DNA of 64,000 nt. It comes from Veillonella rodentium. GTDB lineage: Bacteria; Bacillota; Negativicutes; Veillonellales; Veillonellaceae. This document shows positions 44,971 through 54,264 of this stretch, one piece after another (the first letter of the stretch is position 1; each line of letters starts with the position of its first letter). A program made the translations under genes and the position numbers. The notes beneath the pieces were generated by a model. The model saw only the letters and a program-made list of their open reading frames with translations. It was not told the origin of the DNA and did not search any database. Location: the NCBI RefSeq assembly GCF_900187285.1, contig NZ_LT906470.1, positions 1,441,501 through 1,505,500 of the forward strand, read 5' to 3'.

Positions 44971-45921
44971 CTAGCCTAATTCCAATCCGGTTTCCTCCGG
45001 TAAGCCTAACGCGATATTCATGCATTGAACGGCTGCACCCGACGCACCTTTACCTAAATTATCGAAAATCGCATGAACCATGATGCGGTCGTCATTACCC
45101 GTCACATGGATTTTCATGCTGTCCGTATTACTCATCTGATTGGCGTTGAGCATACCGCTATTGCTATTTTCATCAAATGGCGCCACGTTTACGATGACGC
45201 TGTCCTTGTAAAATTCTTCCAATGTATGTTGTACCGTAGCGATACTGATAGGGTTTTGACATAATCGACTGTGAATACCGACGGTAACCTCCATCCCCGA
45301 ATAATAATCGTCAACGATAGGCATAAAAATCGGAGCCTCACTGAGACCGCACATATGCTGCACCTCCGGCAAATGCTTATGCTGTTGTCCCAGGCCATAT
45401 TGACGTGGCGCATATAGAAAATAATCCTTCGGTTCGCTCTCATATTGACTGATCATTTTCTTACCGCCGCCGCTATATCCCGTTAGTGATGTAACGGTAA
45501 ACGGATAATCAGTCGGTACAAGTCCTGACTTTACAAGCGGTGCGATACAGGCGATCATGCCGCTCGCATGACATCCGGGATTTGCGATATGCTTTTCTGT
45601 AGCAATCGCTGTTTTGTAGCTTTCACCAAGTTCAGGAAAACCGTAGGCCCAATCCGCATCCGTTCTGAAAGCCGTCGATGTATCGATAACCTTACACGAC
45701 AGGTCACCGATGGCCGCCATAATTTCCTTGGATGCCGCATCCGGCAAACAAAGAAATACGATATCTGCATTCTTAGCCACCGCTTTGATAGCTTCAATAT
45801 TTTTACGATCCTCATCGGCGGTAGCCAATAATTCAATATCTTTTCTGTCGGACAACCGTTCATGAATCCGGAGCCCCGTGGTCCCTTCATGACCGACGAT
45901 AAATACCTTATACGATGCCAT
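44971..45921 (-). CDS. argC: N-acetyl-gamma-glutamyl-phosphate reductase (short type)
   Basis: A 316-residue NADPH-dependent reductase. The catalytic cysteine is in NPGCHASGM, and the N-terminal VGHEGTTGLRIHERLS replaces the usual GxxGYTG loop. The size and N-terminus mark it as the shorter ArgC type. ATG 45921 has GAGGTG upstream; an earlier in-frame codon lacks a site. It sits between argF and argB. Confidence 0.93.
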   Translation of the reverse strand: MASYKVFIVGHEGTTGLRIHERLSDRKDIELLATADEDRKNIEAIKAVAKNADIVFLCLPDAASKEIMAAIGDLSCKVIDTSTAFRTDADWAYGFPELGESYKTAIATEKHIANPGCHASGMIACIAPLVKSGLVPTDYPFTVTSLTGYSGGGKKMISQYESEPKDYFLYAPRQYGLGQQHKHLPEVQHMCGLSEAPIFMPIVDDYYSGMEVTVGIHSRLCQNPISIATVQHTLEEFYKDSVIVNVAPFDENSNSGMLNANQMSNTDSMKIHVTGNDDRIMVHAIFDNLGKGASGAAVQCMNIALGLPEETGLELG

Positions 45922-46038
45922 ACTACACCTCAATTCTCACCTCTATACCGGTGATCAAACCTGCTCTTTCTTAACGGCACTCTCTGCCATACTGAACAAA
46001 TGAACAAACTATACTCATAATCACTTAAAGCAAAGAAA

Positions 46039-47049
46039 TTATTTCATTGGATAGTCGCCGAATGTGGCAACCATAACCGCCTTAATCGTGTGAAGGCGAT
46101 TTTCCGCCTCTTGGAACGCAAGAGAGTTAGGACCTTCAAAGACTTCTTCCGTCACCTCGATACCGTTCATGCCGAATCGTTCAAAGATATCGTGACCGAC
46201 CTGTGTTTCCGTATTGTGGAACGCCGGTAAGCAGTGACAGAACTTAACATTTAGATTTCCCGTCAGTTCCAGCATCTTTGCATTTACCTGATACGGTTTA
46301 AATGTATTGATACGTTCCTCCCACATATCGTAAGTGTCGCCCATCGTCACCCATACGCCGGTATAGATAACATCTAAGCCTTTAACGCCGCTTGTCACAT
46401 CATCCGTAACGGTAATGGTGGCACCGGTCTCCTTCGCCACCTTGAGGCATTCTTCATAGAACGGTCCGGCCGGCCAGAATTTTTTAGGTCCGATCAGTCT
46501 GAAATCCATCCCCATTTTTACGGCGCCGCTCATCAGGGCATTGCACATATTGGATTGGCCATGTCCTACATAGGCAAAGGAAATTTCATTCAACGGTTTA
46601 TCCATATTCTCCTGTAAGGTCAAGAAATTTGCCAAGGTCTGTGTGGGATGATCCATATCGGTAAGACCGTTCCACACAGGCACACCGGAATAATCCGCCA
46701 ATGTATCTACATCATCTTGCGCAAATCCTCTGAATTCGATGGCATCATACATGGATCCCAATACACGAGCCGTATCCTTTAAGGACTCCTTTTTATTCAT
46801 CTGAGATCCGCTTGGTCCGAGGTACGTCGTATACGCCCCCTGATCTGCAGCCCCGACTTCAAAGGCACAACGAGTCCGTGTAGAATCCTTTTCAAAGATA
46901 AGAACGAAATTTTTACCGTTTAATGTCTTTACCTCCGTCCCCGCTTTTTTATCCGCCTTAAGTTGCGCCGCAAGTTTTAGAAAGTACTTGATTTCATCCG
47001 GTGTATACTGAAGCATTGTTTTAAATGATTGATTCTGTAAACTTTTCAT
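46039..47049 (-). CDS. argF: Ornithine carbamoyltransferase
   Basis: A 336-residue anabolic transcarbamylase that makes citrulline. Motifs are [12 protein letters not shown] (carbamoyl phosphate), [11 protein letters not shown] and [13 protein letters not shown] (ornithine). It starts nine bases after the M20 gene stop. It is distinct from the YgeW paralogue at 7.1-8.2 kb. Confidence 0.96.
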   Translation of the reverse strand: MKSLQNQSFKTMLQYTPDEIKYFLKLAAQLKADKKAGTEVKTLNGKNFVLIFEKDSTRTRCAFEVGAADQGAYTTYLGPSGSQMNKKESLKDTARVLGSMYDAIEFRGFAQDDVDTLADYSGVPVWNGLTDMDHPTQTLANFLTLQENMDKPLNEISFAYVGHGQSNMCNALMSGAVKMGMDFRLIGPKKFWPAGPFYEECLKVAKETGATITVTDDVTSGVKGLDVIYTGVWVTMGDTYDMWEERINTFKPYQVNAKMLELTGNLNVKFCHCLPAFHNTETQVGHDIFERFGMNGIEVTEEVFEGPNSLAFQEAENRLHTIKAVMVATFGDYPMK

Positions 47050-47058
47050 AATAACCTC

Positions 47059-48243
47059 TTATTTCTCCTGTAATAACTCCGCCGCTATGCCGGCCATCAT
47101 CGTAATTCCCGGTTCCAGTATGCTTTCATCGATGGTGAAAGCTGCATTATGTAGGGCCGGATTACCTTCAAATCCCGTTCCCAACCAGAGGAAGGCCCCT
47201 TTGATTTTATTGAGATATGCGGAAAAATCTTCCGCCGCCATCGACGGAAATTCCGGATGCACCACAGAATCCTTGCCGAGATAAGTTTCAACGATATGTG
47301 TGGCATAGTCAATAGCATCCGCATCATTGATTGTCGCCCCATGTCCACGACGATATTCCAATGTGCTGGCTGTGCCGAACATCATGTCGAGGGCTTTGAG
47401 ACTTTCACCGAGGCGACGTTCAATGTAGTCGCGTTTCGCTGGGTCATAGGTTCTGCAGGTTCCCTCCAGATATGCATCTCCGGATCCCACATTATATCGA
47501 TCACCGGAGTTAAAGACACCGATTGTACATACGAGATTGTCCATCGGATTGGTTTCACGAGCCACCATGGACTCTACATTGACAATCCAGTTCGCCGCGG
47601 CCACAATGGCATCAATACCGTTGTGCGGCTCGGCGCCGTGAGTCGCCTTCCCCTTGATATGGACGAGGAATCGATCCGACGCGGCCATGAGATTACCTTT
47701 CTTAAGCCCCACCGTCCCCACCGGCAGCTGAGGCCATACATGAAGCCCGTAAATCTCGTCCACATCATCCAAAACACCGGAGTCCACAATACCTTGTGCC
47801 CCTTTAATAAGTGCTTCCTCCTCCGCGGGCTGGAATACGAGTTTCACTGTTCCGTGCAGTTGATCCTTGACGGATTGCAGAATGGCTGCCGCTCCTAAAA
47901 GAATAGCCATGTGGCTGTCATGGCCGCATGCATGCATAACACCGGAATTCTCAGATGCAAAAGGCAACCCCGTTACCTCCGTGATAGGCAATGCATCCAT
48001 ATCCGCCCGAAGTCCCACTACAGGACCATCAAAGGCCCCCTTAATCTCGCCGATGACTGCATATTTATATACATCCGCTTTAAAAGGGATGCCTAAATCC
48101 GTCAATACGCTCTGAATAAATTCAGATGTTTTCTTTTCTTCACCGGATAGTTCCGGATGACGATGAATATGTCGGCGCCATGCCACAACTTGTTCTTTAT
48201 ATTGAGAAGCATATTGTTTAATTAAATCTTGTAGTGTATGCAT
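47059..48243 (-). CDS. M20 family amidohydrolase heading the arginine operon
   Basis: A 394-residue M20D metallohydrolase with MHACGHDSHMA, QPAEEEALIKGAQG, HVWPQLPVG and MAAEDFSAYL. Its position as the first gene of the M20-argF-argC-argB-argD operon suggests it removes the acetyl group from N-acetylornithine, the step otherwise done by ArgE or ArgJ, neither of which is seen here. Hydrolysis of another N-acyl amino acid remains possible. GGAG precedes the ATG. Confidence 0.87.
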   Translation of the reverse strand: MHTLQDLIKQYASQYKEQVVAWRRHIHRHPELSGEEKKTSEFIQSVLTDLGIPFKADVYKYAVIGEIKGAFDGPVVGLRADMDALPITEVTGLPFASENSGVMHACGHDSHMAILLGAAAILQSVKDQLHGTVKLVFQPAEEEALIKGAQGIVDSGVLDDVDEIYGLHVWPQLPVGTVGLKKGNLMAASDRFLVHIKGKATHGAEPHNGIDAIVAAANWIVNVESMVARETNPMDNLVCTIGVFNSGDRYNVGSGDAYLEGTCRTYDPAKRDYIERRLGESLKALDMMFGTASTLEYRRGHGATINDADAIDYATHIVETYLGKDSVVHPEFPSMAAEDFSAYLNKIKGAFLWLGTGFEGNPALHNAAFTIDESILEPGITMMAGIAAELLQEK

Positions 48244-48286
48244 GACGATTTCTCCTTTTCCGTAAAATATACAGAACCTATTAGTT

Positions 48287-48311
48287 TATACATAATTTTT
48301 GTATTTTTATA
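48287..48311. promoter_or_regulatory. Downstream ARG-box-like palindrome
   Basis: An AT-rich imperfect palindrome with TACA...TGTA arms covers about +6 to +30 of the arg transcript. Its composition resembles ArgR boxes of Firmicutes; assignment is tentative. Confidence 0.4.
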
Positions 48312-48323
48312 ATCTATGTACGT

Positions 48324-48352
48324 ATTATAATCCCATATTTTTCATTGCGCAA
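48324..48352 (-). promoter_or_regulatory. Promoter of the arginine operon
   Basis: TTGCGC (48352-48347) and a perfect TATAAT (48329-48324) are 17 bases apart on the minus strand, about 75 bases before the M20 start codon. Confidence 0.7.
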
Positions 48353-48369
48353 GTATTTATACACCAATA

Positions 48370-48395
48370 ATGTATTTTTATTTGTAATTATACAT
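48370..48395. promoter_or_regulatory. Upstream ARG-box-like palindrome
   Basis: Two inverted half-sites starting ATGTAT (ATGTATTTTTAT and, on the other strand, ATGTATAATTAC) lie just upstream of the -35 box. Together with the downstream palindrome this gives a two-operator layout expected for ArgR looping. Confidence 0.45.
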
Positions 48396-48524
48396 ATCGC
48401 ATTTTGTAATACCCATATAATCGACTCGAACAAAATATGTCGAAACACATGAAACAATACTATTACAATGAAGCGCCCTTTCTATACTGTCAATGTAATA
48501 GAGTCATAACATAAACAGCACACA

Positions 48525-48551
48525 AAAAGGCACCTTCCACGGAAGATGCCT
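48525..48551 (-). terminator. Terminator of the metallophosphoesterase gene
   Basis: Arms AAGGCATCTTCC/GGAAGGTGCCTT (minus strand, one mismatch) with a two-to-four-base loop are followed by TTTTTGTG, about 100 bases past the stop. Confidence 0.8.
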
Positions 48552-48648
48552 TAGTATTGTAAAATCTGACATATTAAATTATATTTTACCGTATACATCA
48601 TATATCACCATTAAATATGATAATATATTAAGTATACTTATACATGAT

Positions 48649-49983
48649 TTATTTTTCTAAAGTCGTTTCGTCCAACAATGTTCCGTCAGGCAAGAACGAC
48701 TTGATCATTAACGAATGTTTTGTCACCGTCATAGACATATAATTATCCGTTTCCGGTTGCGGCGCCACATATACATCCAGAGGATGTCGTACCCATAACC
48801 CAGGATACCGCACATCACCGGCAACGCCCGTAATAATATAAAGAGGGCCCGACGCATCTCGATCAAAATTACGTACATGACCGCGATTGCGATAGGTATG
48901 TAAATGAGCCGACAGCACAAGATCCACATTAAATTCATCAAAGATAGGCATAAACAATACCCCTTCCTCGCTAAATCCGGAAGCGCGACTGGCCCCTTCG
49001 CGATTAACCGCATATTGGAACGGGTCACGATGCATGAGCACTACAGTCCATTTCCTGGTATTAGACGCTAAGTCCTGCCGCAGCCATTCGACCTGCACAT
49101 CATATAAATCAGGATGATGTACATCGTGATTGTCCTCATGGTTACTTTCATACAATTGCGTATCCAGTACGACATAATGAACATCGCCATAATCATAAGA
49201 ATAATAACGACGATTAAATATATCATTCCCGTTACCCGGCACATCAAAATAATTCAGATACGCCCGAGGTTCACGCATTTTCCAATCTACGGTATACATT
49301 TCATGATTTCCCAATAACGGCGACAACGGAATTCGTGTGCTAAGAAGTGCAACAGAATTTAGCCATGCGCGCCATTGTGACGCCTCTTCACCGTTATCCA
49401 CAAGGTCCCCCATGCTGATATACATAGCCGCCTCAGGGTTACGTTGAGCCGAATCTTTGACGATTTGATTCCATCCGGAATAATCAGCGGACTGCGAATC
49501 CGGATATATGAGCACCTCATATTCATCGGCGCCCGCCGTTTTCAAGAGGTACCATTCGCTGCGTCGATCCGTTCCATATCCGACACGATATTCATACTCG
49601 GTATCCGGTGCGAGTCCGGTTAATGTCGTCTCATGAATATATGTGCTTGTCCCATCGTCCGTGAAAGCCTTGCTCGATGCATTCTGACTCATAAGACCTG
49701 TTGCGGATGTATCACCACGCTTACGATATTCAACTACCGCATCAGATTCATCATTATCCGACTGCCACATGATAGTTCTGGCAACACTGTTGTCTTTGGC
49801 AACGATCTGACGAATATAACGCCCTTCTGATGCCAACAGCGGTTTAATCTCCTGCCCGGTAGCAACCGCCATTCCACGCTCAAGAAAGGAGCCGAAAGCA
49901 TCACGATACTCATAAGCACCAAAGAATAGAGCCGCAACAACACCTCCGATACCTATTATTTTTAATAAATCCTTTTTATCCAT
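48649..49983 (-). CDS. Membrane-anchored purple-acid-phosphatase-like metallophosphoesterase
   Basis: A 444-residue exported protein. A single N-terminal membrane segment (IIGIGGVVAALFFGAYEY) anchors it outside. A fibronectin-type purple acid phosphatase N-terminal domain covers about residues 45-155. The calcineurin-like domain follows, with metal motifs YPDSQSADYSG, SMGDLVDNG, LLGNHEMY, VVLMHRDPF and LSAHLHTYRN. It probably cleaves phosphate esters in the periplasm. GAGGG lies close before the ATG. It is monocistronic. Confidence 0.88.
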   Translation of the reverse strand: MDKKDLLKIIGIGGVVAALFFGAYEYRDAFGSFLERGMAVATGQEIKPLLASEGRYIRQIVAKDNSVARTIMWQSDNDESDAVVEYRKRGDTSATGLMSQNASSKAFTDDGTSTYIHETTLTGLAPDTEYEYRVGYGTDRRSEWYLLKTAGADEYEVLIYPDSQSADYSGWNQIVKDSAQRNPEAAMYISMGDLVDNGEEASQWRAWLNSVALLSTRIPLSPLLGNHEMYTVDWKMREPRAYLNYFDVPGNGNDIFNRRYYSYDYGDVHYVVLDTQLYESNHEDNHDVHHPDLYDVQVEWLRQDLASNTRKWTVVLMHRDPFQYAVNREGASRASGFSEEGVLFMPIFDEFNVDLVLSAHLHTYRNRGHVRNFDRDASGPLYIITGVAGDVRYPGLWVRHPLDVYVAPQPETDNYMSMTVTKHSLMIKSFLPDGTLLDETTLEK

Positions 49984-50052
49984 ATACCCTCATTTTTATA
50001 TTCTAAATACATGGCCTTATTGTACAAATTAAAGTTGACTTTAAGTCAATAT

Positions 50053-50079
50053 ATAATTTTTATCACCTTATATGCAATG
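50053..50079. repeat. Left copy of the 27-bp direct repeat flanking the insertion sequence
   Basis: This 27-bp stretch (begins ATAATTTTTATC, ends TATGCAATG) is repeated without change at 51142-51168. It is best explained as a target-site duplication made on insertion. Confidence 0.85.
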
Positions 50080-51141
50080 TGTTCAAGTATAATACATTTG
50101 TGACAAAAGAATAAAAAATAAGAAGATTCTCTGTTATAATGAAGTCGCTAAACCAATCGTTATAAACAAGGAGAATCTTCTTATGAAATCTATTATAACT
50201 GAAGAACTAAGACTTCGTAAACGGGCATATGAATATGCAATAAAATATAACAATAATGCTGAAGCAGCGCGTCGGTATCATACAAGCCGACAACAAATTC
50301 AACGTTGAAGAAAGCGGTATGATGGAACAATAGATTTGTTACGTCCACATAGTAGGAGACCGCATAGTCATGCTAATCAACATACAGCAACAGAGCTGGA
50401 GTTGATTCGTAGAGTGAATTCGAAGTTCCGTCACGAAGGACTGGCACAGGTATATGTAGAAGCTCGAAAACGAGGCTATACACGTTCGTACGGAGCCATG
50501 TGCAGGCAGATACGTCTTCATACACCTAAGGTATCTAAAAAGAAGACCTATTCCAAAAGTAAGTGGAGACCGGATGTAGTCACCTATCCGGGTGAAAAGG
50601 TTCAAATCGACATAAAATATGTACCCAATGAATGTTTGAAGTTTCATACGCATGGTATTAGTTACTATCAAATCACAGCTATTGATGAATACTTCAGAAA
50701 AAGAATTTTATCCATCGTTGATGAAAAGAGTGTTACTAATACGAGCCGATTTTTACTGGATTTAGAAACTCGTATGGGTTTTAAAATAGCGATTATACAA
50801 ACGGATAACGGTCGCGAATTCACAAACTGGAATGGTAGTGAGAAGCGGTGTCTGTTCGACGAGGTATTAAAACAGCTCAGTGTCGATCATAAGCTAACAA
50901 GACCATTTTCCCCATGGCAAAATGGGAAAGTAGAGCGTAGTCACAAGGTTGATGGAGAGCGTTTTTATAATAGAACGTTTACTAGTGTGGATGAGTTAGT
51001 GAAGGCCCATCGACGCTATAATAGTCGTTATAACAATATAGCGCAAAAGGTATTAGGCTTTAAGTCACCCAATGAAGTTGTAACAGAGTATTTCTTATCT
51101 CATGCTGCATAGGCTGTGTCACAAATGTTTGACTACTCTAG
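50080..51141 (+). mobile_element. Insertion sequence of about 1.06 kb with a DDE (rve) transposase
   Basis: The element lies between exact 27-bp direct repeats. Its ends share the 12-bp ACATTTGTGACA (50094-50105) and its complement TGTCACAAATGT (51117-51128) as the inner part of imperfect terminal inverted repeats; the outer 13-14 bases match poorly. It carries one transposase gene that is interrupted by a stop codon. Long target duplications of this size are known for IS1202-type elements, but the 310-codon gene is shorter than the IS1202 transposase as I know it, so the family is left open. Confidence 0.82.
50183..51112 (+). pseudogene. DDE integrase-type transposase broken by one UGA codon
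   Basis: Reading from ATG 50183 (behind AAGGAG) the frame is open for 310 codons except for a TGA at codon 42 (50306-50308). The sequence there reads QQIQR-stop-RKRYDGT, where a tryptophan (TGG) is expected, so one G-to-A change broke it. An HTH precedes the stop (NNAEAARRYHTSRQQIQR). The rest keeps a full rve domain: D in QIDIKYV, D in QTDNGREF, E in WQNGKVERSH. From the internal ATG at 50336 a 258-residue product lacking the HTH could still be made, but is unlikely to be active alone. Confidence 0.88.
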
Positions 51142-51168
51142 ATAATTTTTATCACCTTATATGCAATG
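51142..51168. repeat. Right copy of the 27-bp direct repeat flanking the insertion sequence
   Basis: Identical over all 27 bases to 50053-50079. Confidence 0.85.
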
Positions 51169-51201
51169 CCCATATAAAACAAAGGGAGGCTATGCCTCCT
51201 C

Positions 51202-51789
51202 TTATTTTTCATAATACTGTTTCATCTGTGTATAGCCGTTTACAATGACTTCAATTTCACCGGTGCGAGGATGGAAAATTAATCCGTGAATGGGGACATC
51301 TTTAGGAATAAGAGGGTTAACTCGCAGTTCGTCTACCGTGTCCTCCACATTTTCCGCAGGCTGCGTGAATCCGTCCGCCCAACGTTTCATTTCCCGCTTT
51401 ACCATATGAATTGCTTCCGGTGCGATACCGCGAGCCAACATCTTTTCTGTTAAATTCTTCGCCGTCGTCTTGGACATGCCGCATTCATGATGCCCGATGA
51501 TAAAGATTTCATTAACATCGAGTTCATAGATACATACCAGTAAGCTGCGGACAACGCCATCAAAAGGACCTGTAATACAGTTGCCCGCTGTCTTTACAAT
51601 CTTGGCTTCCCCACGACCGATGTCCATGGAGTCTTCCAAAAAATTTACAAGACGTGTATCCATACATGTGACAATGGCCATCTGACGACTCGGCATCTTA
51701 CTGCATTTTGTATCAGTCTCTACATAACCCGTATTTTGATCCTCCACATATTCTCTATTATGGGCTAAAATATCATCCAGTAAACTCAT
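51202..51789 (-). CDS. Beta-class carbonic anhydrase
   Basis: A 195-residue zinc enzyme interconverting CO2 and bicarbonate. Zinc ligands C42, H100 and C103 are seen in TCMDTRLV and GHHECGM, with the catalytic D44/R46 pair. The short sequence between the motifs and the KTAGNCITGP segment match small beta-class enzymes of Gram-positive bacteria. It lies behind ilvN with a 38-bp gap; bicarbonate supply for carboxylations or carbamoyl phosphate may be its role. Confidence 0.92.
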   Translation of the reverse strand: MSLLDDILAHNREYVEDQNTGYVETDTKCSKMPSRQMAIVTCMDTRLVNFLEDSMDIGRGEAKIVKTAGNCITGPFDGVVRSLLVCIYELDVNEIFIIGHHECGMSKTTAKNLTEKMLARGIAPEAIHMVKREMKRWADGFTQPAENVEDTVDELRVNPLIPKDVPIHGLIFHPRTGEIEVIVNGYTQMKQYYEK

Positions 51790-51827
51790 AGTACCTCCTA
51801 TAATAAAAGATTAGGGTTTATGATCAA

Positions 51828-52340
51828 TCAACGGTCAGGCGTAGACAATGCCTCGATAGCGACACTGCCGCCGCGAACGACTTCAATACGATTGACAAAC
51901 ATATCCTTAAACAGTGCAATCATATCATTATTCTTAGATACGGTCTTTACACACTGTACGAGGACGGATTTACGACTATAGTCTACAACAAGCAGATCAA
52001 AGGTACGGGCGATGCGGAAAATCTCCTGCTTATCCGCTTCCTTACAGCTGTTCACTTTGATAAACAATAACTCCCTCTTCGTAATCGCCATATCCGTAAA
52101 GTCGATAACCTTGATAACCTCTACACTACGATTCAGTTGCTTAATGATTTGTTCATATGTCAAATCATCACAGGTAAGATCAATTGTCATTCGAGACATC
52201 GTCGGATCTTCGGTTTCCCCTACGGTCAATGTGTCAAGATTATAATTCTTACCGGCGAAGAGGCCTGAGATTTTAGCTAACACGCCGATCTGGTTTTCCA
52301 CATACGCCGAAATACAGCGCTTTTTCATATGTAATTCCAT
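51828..52340 (-). CDS. ilvN: Acetolactate synthase small (regulatory) subunit
   Basis: A 170-residue regulatory subunit. The N-terminal ACT domain is clear (SAYVENQIGVLAKISGLFAGKNYNLDTLTVG), followed by an ALS_ss C-terminal domain. It binds valine for feedback control of IlvB. The start MELHMKK at 52340 has AGGAGG; the ilvB stop lies eight bases before. Confidence 0.94.
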   Translation of the reverse strand: MELHMKKRCISAYVENQIGVLAKISGLFAGKNYNLDTLTVGETEDPTMSRMTIDLTCDDLTYEQIIKQLNRSVEVIKVIDFTDMAITKRELLFIKVNSCKEADKQEIFRIARTFDLLVVDYSRKSVLVQCVKTVSKNNDMIALFKDMFVNRIEVVRGGSVAIEALSTPDR

Positions 52341-52348
52341 AGCCCCTC

Positions 52349-54076
52349 CTATTTTCTATCCTTCAATAACATATCGCTCAGAGATTTCCCTGCCGGCACC
52401 ATAGGCAGAACGTTGAGTTCCGTAGGAATGATAAATTCCAATAAGGTCGGACCTTCTTTGAAAGTATCCGCCAAAAGGAATCCCTTTCCCATATCTTCAA
52501 CCTTTGTAATGCGCATTGCCTTAGCCCCATAAGCTTCAGCCAGTTTCACAAAATTCGGTACATATTCAAACTCGTCATTATCGATCATGCTACGTGTAAC
52601 AATAGCGCTTTCATCCATCAACAAATTTGTACAGGCATACCGTTTATCATAAAATAACTGCTGCCATTGGCGCACATTGCCGAGATAACCGTTATTAAGC
52701 ACGATAAGCGTCATCGGCAAGTGATAATGCATAGCCGTAGCAAATTCTTGAATGTTCATTTGCACACCGCCATCACCGCAGATGGAGAAAACACGTCGGT
52801 CCGGATTTCCCAGCTGAGCCCCCAGTGCAGCAGGGAAGCCATACCCCATCGTACCGAGACCGCCGGATGTCAATAATTGACGACCGCCTTTTAACTCTAA
52901 AAATTGAGTTGTCCATAATTGGTTCTGACCCACATCGGTCGCTACAATAGGGCAATCATAGTGATTATTGATATAATCTATGACGATTTGAGGTGTTAAG
53001 CCCTCTTCATCGGCTTGTGTAACAGGTCGCTCCTCTTTCAGTTTCTGCAATTGTTTAGACCATTCACCGAGGTCATGAGGCTCAATATATTCCAATAGTT
53101 TCTCAATCGCCAGTTTCGCATCGGCTACAACGGGAATATCCACCTTAATATTTTTAGAAATCGATGCCGCATCAACATCAATATGAATAATCTTACAGTT
53201 TTGAGCAAATGTACTCAATTTACCCGTAATACGATCATTGAAACGGGTGCCGATTGAAATCATCACGTCACAATCCGTAAGAGCCACATTGGGAGCATAT
53301 CCACCATGAATGCCCACATTGCCAAGGTATAGAGGATGTCGCGAATCGATAGCCCCTTTCCCCATTAAGGTAGTGACCACGGGAATACCCGTTTTTTCAA
53401 CAAGCGCCATCATAAGTTCATTGGCACCGCTGATGTTGACCCCGCCGCCCAACAGGAACAGAGGACGCTTTGCCTTTTCGATAACGGAGCAGGCCTTCTT
53501 GATTTGTCCGACATGGACCGTCGTATTCGGTTTATAGCTACGAATATTAACTTCTGTCGGATATTCATCGGACCCCATTGCTTTTTGAATATTTTTAGGC
53601 ATATCCACTACAACCGGTCCCGGTCTACCTGTACGAGCTATATAAAACGCTTCTTTCAAAATACGTCCCAAATCCTTGCGGTCGCGAACGGTTACCGCAT
53701 ATTTACACACATTACGCACGATACCGACCGTATCGACCTCCTGAAAGGCATCATTTCCCATGAGACTCAAGTCCACTTGTCCCGTAATACAAACGAGAGG
53801 CACACTGTCCGCATACGCCGTTGCAATCCCCGTTACAAGATTGGTCGCGCCCGGTCCGGAAGTCACCATACAGACTCCCACCTTACCGGTGCTACGCGCA
53901 TAACCATCCGCCGCATGAGCCAAGGCCTGTTCATGACGTGGCAATACAACTTTCACCGTATCCTGTTTGTACAACTCATCCATTATATCGATAGTCGCCG
54001 CCCCGGGATAGTTAAATAAAATCTCCACCTGCTCCTCCTGAAGCGCTTTCACCAAGTATGCCGCACCGGAAATCAT
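52349..54076 (-). CDS. ilvB: Acetolactate synthase large subunit
   Basis: A 575-residue ThDP- and FAD-dependent enzyme, first common step of branched-chain amino acid synthesis. The catalytic glutamate is E49 in VVLPRHEQALAHAADG, and the ThDP motif begins GDGGVQMNIQEFATA and ends in NNGYLGNVRQWQ. It pairs with ilvN downstream. GAGGAGG lies before the ATG. No T-box or long leader is visible; the upstream gap to the divergent glutaredoxin gene is about 190 bp. Confidence 0.96.
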   Translation of the reverse strand: MISGAAYLVKALQEEQVEILFNYPGAATIDIMDELYKQDTVKVVLPRHEQALAHAADGYARSTGKVGVCMVTSGPGATNLVTGIATAYADSVPLVCITGQVDLSLMGNDAFQEVDTVGIVRNVCKYAVTVRDRKDLGRILKEAFYIARTGRPGPVVVDMPKNIQKAMGSDEYPTEVNIRSYKPNTTVHVGQIKKACSVIEKAKRPLFLLGGGVNISGANELMMALVEKTGIPVVTTLMGKGAIDSRHPLYLGNVGIHGGYAPNVALTDCDVMISIGTRFNDRITGKLSTFAQNCKIIHIDVDAASISKNIKVDIPVVADAKLAIEKLLEYIEPHDLGEWSKQLQKLKEERPVTQADEEGLTPQIVIDYINNHYDCPIVATDVGQNQLWTTQFLELKGGRQLLTSGGLGTMGYGFPAALGAQLGNPDRRVFSICGDGGVQMNIQEFATAMHYHLPMTLIVLNNGYLGNVRQWQQLFYDKRYACTNLLMDESAIVTRSMIDNDEFEYVPNFVKLAEAYGAKAMRITKVEDMGKGFLLADTFKEGPTLLEFIIPTELNVLPMVPAGKSLSDMLLKDRK

Positions 54077-54143
54077 AAGAGCCTCCTCATCTGCTTATAA
54101 TATATGTACTCAATTAATATCCACATTCAATACATTTAAAAAA

Positions 54144-54172
54144 TTGAATGTTGTATGTAGATATGATATACT
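54144..54172 (+). promoter_or_regulatory. Promoter of the glutaredoxin-like gene
   Basis: TTGAAT (54144-54149) and TATACT (54167-54172) are 17 bases apart on the plus strand, about 95 bases before the start codon. Confidence 0.6.
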
Positions 54173-54190
54173 CAATAATATATCATATCT
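54159..54190. promoter_or_regulatory. Perfect inverted repeat over the -10 box
   Basis: Twelve-base arms AGATATGATATA and TATATCATATCT are separated by eight bases and cover the -10 box and likely start of the glutaredoxin-like gene. Such a layout suits a repressor binding site. Confidence 0.55.
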
Positions 54191-54264
54191 TGTGGTGTGT
54201 GAGTATGTCATTAATCTCAATTTATATAAGTATATTAATGTTATTTTTGAAAGGACGGTATACT

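Larger units (their letters stand above)
48244..48648. other. Intergenic region upstream of the arginine operon
   Basis: No gene is supported. It carries the arg promoter (48324-48352), two AT-rich palindromes on either side of it and, at the right, the terminator of the metallophosphoesterase gene. Confidence 0.6.

Noticed and set aside
50306-50308. In-frame UGA in the transposase as a selenocysteine codon
   Set aside because: A tryptophan fits the position in the HTH region, no selenocysteine insertion hairpin is evident, and transposases are not selenoproteins. A nonsense mutation is simpler.
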